NCBI GenBank assembly: GCA_023443985.1 | Contig: JAEZSJ010000159.1 | Location: 1 to 8,711, forward strand | DNA: 8,711 nt | Source of the DNA: Verrucomicrobiota bacterium | GTDB lineage: Bacteria; Verrucomicrobiota; Verrucomicrobiia; Opitutales; Opitutaceae | Reading direction: 5' to 3' | In this document: positions 4,873 to 8,711 of the stretch, one piece after another | Layout: each line of letters starts with the position of its first letter | Numbering within the stretch: position 1 is the first letter of the stretch | The notes under the pieces: model-generated | Told to the model about the DNA's origin: nothing | Databases searched by the model: none | Seen by the model: only the letters and a program-made list of their open reading frames with translations | Translations under genes and position numbers: made by a program

Positions 4873-7800
4873 ATGCCGTCCTTCCCCGACACCTTCCGGC
4901 ACGCGATGTCGCCCGCTCTCAAGCTCGCCCACTTCTGGCTTGGACGCCCGCTCCCCTCCGAGGTCCGCGGCCCCATCCTCGACGGCTGTCTCTGGCTCGC
5001 CATGCTCGGTGGCGCGACCGCCGTATCCGTGGGACTGATCCACGGTCCGCGGGAGTTCTGGTTCTTCCCGGCCTTTTGGCTGGCCGCGCTGCAGCTGCTG
5101 GGCACCGCCGTCGCCGCCTTCTGGCGCGGGGGACCGCAGCCGTTCCGGGGGGCCATGCTCATCTCGTTCTTCCACGTCATCGTCGTCGGCGCCTTCGCCT
5201 ATCGGGGCGTCACGCCGAACTCCTCGCTTTTCCTGACCCTCGCCACCCTCTTTGCCGGGCTGCTGTTCGGCCTGCGCGCCCTCCTGCTTTCCTATGGCGC
5301 CGGCCTCTCCTGGTACACGCTCGCCCACCTCGGCTGGAGCCGGGGGCTCCTCCCGCTGGCCTCCGGTCGCCAAATCATCGGCCAGCGCACGGGCGACTAC
5401 TGGCTCGAGAACGCCGTCGGCTTCGCCCTCAGCTGCGGCGTCATCGTCACGCTGGTCGGTTTCCTCATCCGCCGGCTGGTGCAGCACAACGAGGAGGCCG
5501 CCGCGACCGCCGCCACCCTCGCCCGCGAGCAGCAGCGACGCGCCCAGGCCGAACTCGCACGCCTGCGCACCGAGAACGCCGCCCAGGCCTCGTTGCGGCA
5601 GAGCGAACTCGAGATGCGCAGCCTGTTCCAGTCCGCCCCGATGGGCATCGCCATCATCCAGGGCCGGACCATCCGCCGCATCAACCAACGGTACACCGAG
5701 ATTTTCGGATACACCGACGACGAGCTGATCGGCCGGACGACCCGGCTGCTCTACACCGACGACGACGCCTTCGAGCAGGTCGGCCGCGCCCTCGATGCGA
5801 ACCCCGCTCTCGCCGCACCCGCCCGCGTCGAGAGCGTCCACCGGCGCAAAGACGGCACCCTCGTCGATGTCCTCCTTCAGAGCGCCCCGATCGATCCGTC
5901 CGATCCGCACAGCGCCCGCGCGGTGATGATCATGGACATCACCGCCGCCAAACGCGCCGACGAACGCGTGCGCCACAGCGAGACGCGCCTGCGCGAGACG
6001 CTCGACCACACCAGCGACACGATCTTCTCGCTGCGCGTCGAGCCCGACGGGCGCTTTATCTACGAGGACATCAACCAGCCGGCCGAGCGCCTCGGCCTGC
6101 GCGTGGACTCCTTCCGCGCCGGCACGAGGACTCCGGCTGACCTTTTCCCGCCGGCCGAGGCGGCCGCCTTGATCGCCCAATACCGGGAGTGTGTGGCGGC
6201 GCGGGGCATGCTCGAGGTCGAGCAGCAACTGGCCACCCCGCTCGGACCCCGTGTCTTCTCCACCAAACTGGTCCCTGTGATCGCGGCGGACAGCGGCGCC
6301 GTCGTGCGGCTGGTCGGCTACGCGCGGGACGTCACCGAGCAGCAGCGCGCCCAAGCCGCGCTGCGTGCCAGCGAGAGCCGCCTGCAACGCCTGCTGGCGA
6401 ACACCAACGACCTCTTCGCCGTGGTCGAGGCCCAGGGCACCTATCTCGAAATCTACGGACCGGTCGAAACCCTTCTCGGCTACACCGCCACCGAGCTCCG
6501 CGGCACCCGCGGCCTCGAGCGCATCCACCCCGAGGACCGCGCCTCCGCCACCGCCACCTTCGAGCAGGCGCTCGCCAATCCGGGCCACACCTACCGCTCC
6601 GAGTACCGCGTGCAGCGCAAGGACGATTCGTGGGTCCACGTCGAAACCATCGGCACCAGTTGGCTCGGCGATCCGGCCATCAACGGCGTCGTGCTCAACA
6701 TCCGCGACATCAGCGCCCGTAAGCGCGCCGAGGATTCCCTGCGCACCAGCGAAGCGCGCCTCGAGACGGCCCAGGAACACGCCCACATCGGTAGCTGGGA
6801 CTTGGATCTCGGCACCGGCACCGGCTACTGGTCGAAGGAGATGTACCGCCTGTTCGATCTCGCCCCGGCCCCCGCGCCCCCGCCCTTCACCGAGTTCCAG
6901 CGCCTCATCCATCCCGACGACCGCGGGTACCTGAGCGAGTCCTTCCGCGCGGTCGTTGAAACCGGCCAACCCCAGGTCCTGATCTACCGCACCAACCCCG
7001 CCGTCTGCCGTCCCCGCCATCTCGAGACCCGGGTGCGCCCGCGCGACACCACCGACGGCAAGGTCCGCTATCTCCTCGGCACGCTGCAGGACGTCACGGA
7101 TCGCACGCTCGCCGAGGAGGCCTTGCACGAGAAGGAGCGCCGCTGGGCGACCCTGGTCGCCAACCTTCCCGGCGTCACCTACCGCTGCGCCAACGACCCG
7201 CAGTGGACCGTCGAGTTCATCAGCGCCGGTTGCCGCGACCTGCTCGGCGTGGCCGAGGAAGACTACACCGCCACGCGCAAGGCGTTGCTCGAGGAGATCA
7301 TTCCGCCAGAGCAACGCGACGCCGTCTGGCAGGAGGTCCAGCGCTGCCTGGCCGCCCACACCCCATATCGACTCAACTACCGCGTCGCCACCCGCACCGA
7401 CCGCGAGGTCTGGGTCGCCGAGCAGGGCCAGGGCATCTTCGACTCCGCCGGCCGGCTCCTGGCGCTCGAGGGCGTGATCGTCGACGTCACCGAGCTCAAG
7501 CAGGCCGAGCAGGCGTTGCGCGAGAGCGAAGCCGACTACCGCGGTATCTTCGACACCGCTCTCGAGGGCATCTTCCGCAGCACCCCGGAGGGGCGGCTGC
7601 TCGCCGTCAATCCCGCCATGGCGCGCATGCACGGTTATGCCACCCCCGAGGAGATGGTCGCGACCGTGAGCGATCTGGCCACCCAGATCTACGCCGACCC
7701 GGAAGACCGCCGCCGCATCCTTGAGTCCCTCACCCGGACTGGCGCCGTCCACAACTACGAGTACCAGGCCCACCGCAAGGACGGGCAGTTGATCTGGGTC

Positions 7801-8711
7801 CTGCTCAGCGGCCGCACCGTCACCGATCATTCAGGACGTCTGCTCTACTACCAGGGCACCTGCCTCGACATCACCGAGCACAAGCACATGGCCGAGCTGC
7901 AGGCCGCGAAGGCCCAGGCCGAGATCGCCAACCGCGCCAAGAGCGTGTTCCTCGCCAACATGTCGCACGAGATCCGCACGCCGATGAACGCCATCCTCGG
8001 CTTCACCCAACTCCTGCTCCGCGACCCGGCGATCACACCCGAACACCGCACCGATCTCGAGACCATCGACCGCAACGGCGAATACCTCCTCGCCCTCCTC
8101 AACGACGTGCTCGAACTCTCGAAGATCGAGGCCCAGCGCGCCTCCCTCAAACTCGCCCCCTGCAACCTGCACCAGCTCGTCGAGAACGTGCAGTTCATGT
8201 TCTCCGCCCGCATCGAGGCCAAACACCTCGCCTTCACCGTCGAGCTCGCCCCGGATCTGCCGACCGCCGTCCTCGCCGACGAGGGCAAGATCAGCCAGAT
8301 CCTCGTCAACCTCCTCGGCAACGCCGTGAAGTTCACCGAACGCGGCACCATCACGCTGCGCCTGCGCGCCCTGCCCCAGGATCGCGAACACTGGCTCGTC
8401 CAGGCCGAGATCGAGGACACCGGCCCCGGCATCGCGGCCGACGAGATCGGTCTGCTCTTCCAGCAGTTCGAGCAGACCGCCACCGGGCGCAAGGCCGGCT
8501 CCGGCACCGGTCTCGGCCTCGCCATCAGCCGCGAGTTCGCCCGCATGATGGAGGGCGACATCGCCGTGCGCAGCATCGAGGGCCGAGGCACCGTCTTCAC
8601 CGTCACCCTTCGGCTCGGGTCCACGCCCGACGAACCCGCCCGCCCCCGACCGCCCTCGCCGCCCCGGGCGCTCCATCTCGCCGCCGACCAGCCGCCCTGC
8701 ACCATCCTCGT
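4873..8711 (+). CDS. Membrane-bound sensor histidine kinase with six PAS domains, probably hybrid (3' partial)
   Basis: At least 1279 residues, open to the right edge. An unrecognised integral membrane sensor region with five or six hydrophobic helices spans about 38-200 (clear ones near 38-56, 64-84, 95-111, 118-150 and 180-199). A charged Ala/Glu/Arg coiled coil follows (about 205-246). Six tandem PAS domains then span roughly 247-360, 370-490, 497-618, 623-745, 757-875 and 883-1003; most end in the usual D[IV]T or similar (355, 486, 612, 740, 871, 999). The HisKA H-box SHEIRTPMNAILG carries the phospho-acceptor His1032. The ATPase domain shows an N-box (Asn1146 and Asn1150 in LVNLLGNAVKF), the DTGPGI box from Asp1182 and GSGTGLGLA from Gly1209, so kinase activity is expected. 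After a Pro/Arg linker the last residues, CTIL plus the first two bases of a Val codon, look like the first strand of a receiver domain, suggesting a hybrid kinase. The ATG at 4873 is chosen; Met12 at 4906 is an alternative. No Shine-Dalgarno is seen. The signal sensed is unknown. Confidence 0.93.
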   Translation, partial: MPSFPDTFRHAMSPALKLAHFWLGRPLPSEVRGPILDGCLWLAMLGGATAVSVGLIHGPREFWFFPAFWLAALQLLGTAVAAFWRGGPQPFRGAMLISFFHVIVVGAFAYRGVTPNSSLFLTLATLFAGLLFGLRALLLSYGAGLSWYTLAHLGWSRGLLPLASGRQIIGQRTGDYWLENAVGFALSCGVIVTLVGFLIRRLVQHNEEAAATAATLAREQQRRAQAELARLRTENAAQASLRQSELEMRSLFQSAPMGIAIIQGRTIRRINQRYTEIFGYTDDELIGRTTRLLYTDDDAFEQVGRALDANPALAAPARVESVHRRKDGTLVDVLLQSAPIDPSDPHSARAVMIMDITAAKRADERVRHSETRLRETLDHTSDTIFSLRVEPDGRFIYEDINQPAERLGLRVDSFRAGTRTPADLFPPAEAAALIAQYRECVAARGMLEVEQQLATPLGPRVFSTKLVPVIAADSGAVVRLVGYARDVTEQQRAQAALRASESRLQRLLANTNDLFAVVEAQGTYLEIYGPVETLLGYTATELRGTRGLERIHPEDRASATATFEQALANPGHTYRSEYRVQRKDDSWVHVETIGTSWLGDPAINGVVLNIRDISARKRAEDSLRTSEARLETAQEHAHIGSWDLDLGTGTGYWSKEMYRLFDLAPAPAPPPFTEFQRLIHPDDRGYLSESFRAVVETGQPQVLIYRTNPAVCRPRHLETRVRPRDTTDGKVRYLLGTLQDVTDRTLAEEALHEKERRWATLVANLPGVTYRCANDPQWTVEFISAGCRDLLGVAEEDYTATRKALLEEIIPPEQRDAVWQEVQRCLAAHTPYRLNYRVATRTDREVWVAEQGQGIFDSAGRLLALEGVIVDVTELKQAEQALRESEADYRGIFDTALEGIFRSTPEGRLLAVNPAMARMHGYATPEEMVATVSDLATQIYADPEDRRRILESLTRTGAVHNYEYQAHRKDGQLIWVLLSGRTVTDHSGRLLYYQGTCLDITEHKHMAELQAAKAQAEIANRAKSVFLANMSHEIRTPMNAILGFTQLLLRDPAITPEHRTDLETIDRNGEYLLALLNDVLELSKIEAQRASLKLAPCNLHQLVENVQFMFSARIEAKHLAFTVELAPDLPTAVLADEGKISQILVNLLGNAVKFTERGTITLRLRALPQDREHWLVQAEIEDTGPGIAADEIGLLFQQFEQTATGRKAGSGTGLGLAISREFARMMEGDIAVRSIEGRGTVFTVTLRLGSTPDEPARPRPPSPPRALHLAADQPPCTIL

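Noticed and set aside
5076..6140. A plus-strand open frame of 354 codons inside the kinase gene
   Set aside because: It is Arg/Pro/His-rich with no domain, in a different frame from the kinase, whose PAS motifs are continuous through this stretch.
3151..7830. A continuous minus-strand open frame of about 1559 codons opposite the MCP and kinase genes
   Set aside because: It is rich in Gly, Ala, Asp and Glu without any recognisable domain, and spans two clearly real genes plus the gap between them. The two genes share a phase and rarely use TTA, CTA or TCA codons, which leaves this antisense frame free of stops. It is a codon-bias shadow.
7831..8705. Two overlapping minus-strand open frames of about 281 and 285 codons near the right edge
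   Set aside because: They lie opposite the sixth PAS, HisKA and ATPase domains, which have intact motifs on the plus strand. The antisense products show no domain.

Overview
The window is GC-rich bacterial DNA carrying six protein-coding genes and no RNA genes, insertion sequences or CRISPR. The gene styles suggest Verrucomicrobiota, possibly an Opitutaceae-like organism. The grounds are high GC at third positions, almost no Shine-Dalgarno sequences before the starts, pyrimidine-rich upstream DNA with short degenerate repeats, and a chemoreceptor lacking a clear HAMP next to a very long multi-PAS kinase. This placement is an inference from style; no marker gene is present.

Layout. Positions 1-76 are the tail of an upstream transcription unit, ending in a strong intrinsic terminator. 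Positions 77-311 are a gene-free, repeat-bearing stretch. An HD-domain phosphohydrolase (312-911, +) converges with a LysE/RhtB-type exporter (961-1584, -). The exporter is divergent from a LuxR/NarL-type response regulator (1774-2427, +), and the 189-bp divergent gap holds three copies of an 8-bp repeat. On the same strand follow a stand-alone CheW (2562-3068), a methyl-accepting chemotaxis protein (3109-4707), a hairpin terminator (4754-4796) and two further hairpins. Last comes a membrane-bound sensor histidine kinase with six PAS domains (from 4873). It runs off the right edge just as a C-terminal receiver domain appears to begin.

How the genes relate. From 1774 to the end everything is signal transduction. 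The CheW and MCP genes are only 40 bp apart and are the likely adaptor-receptor pair of a chemosensory array; no CheA, CheR, CheB or CheY is visible, so the pair presumably plugs into an array encoded elsewhere. The regulator and the PAS kinase flank this pair and could be partners, but that is positional inference only. The HD hydrolase and the exporter are housekeeping-type neighbours with no visible link to the signalling genes.

No clearly novel system is evident. The points most worth a second look are the structured 165-nt MCP-kinase gap, which is also open in frame, the repeats in the intergenic regions, and the chemoreceptor with a minimal or missing HAMP. Long open frames on the minus strand opposite the MCP and kinase genes are codon-bias shadows.
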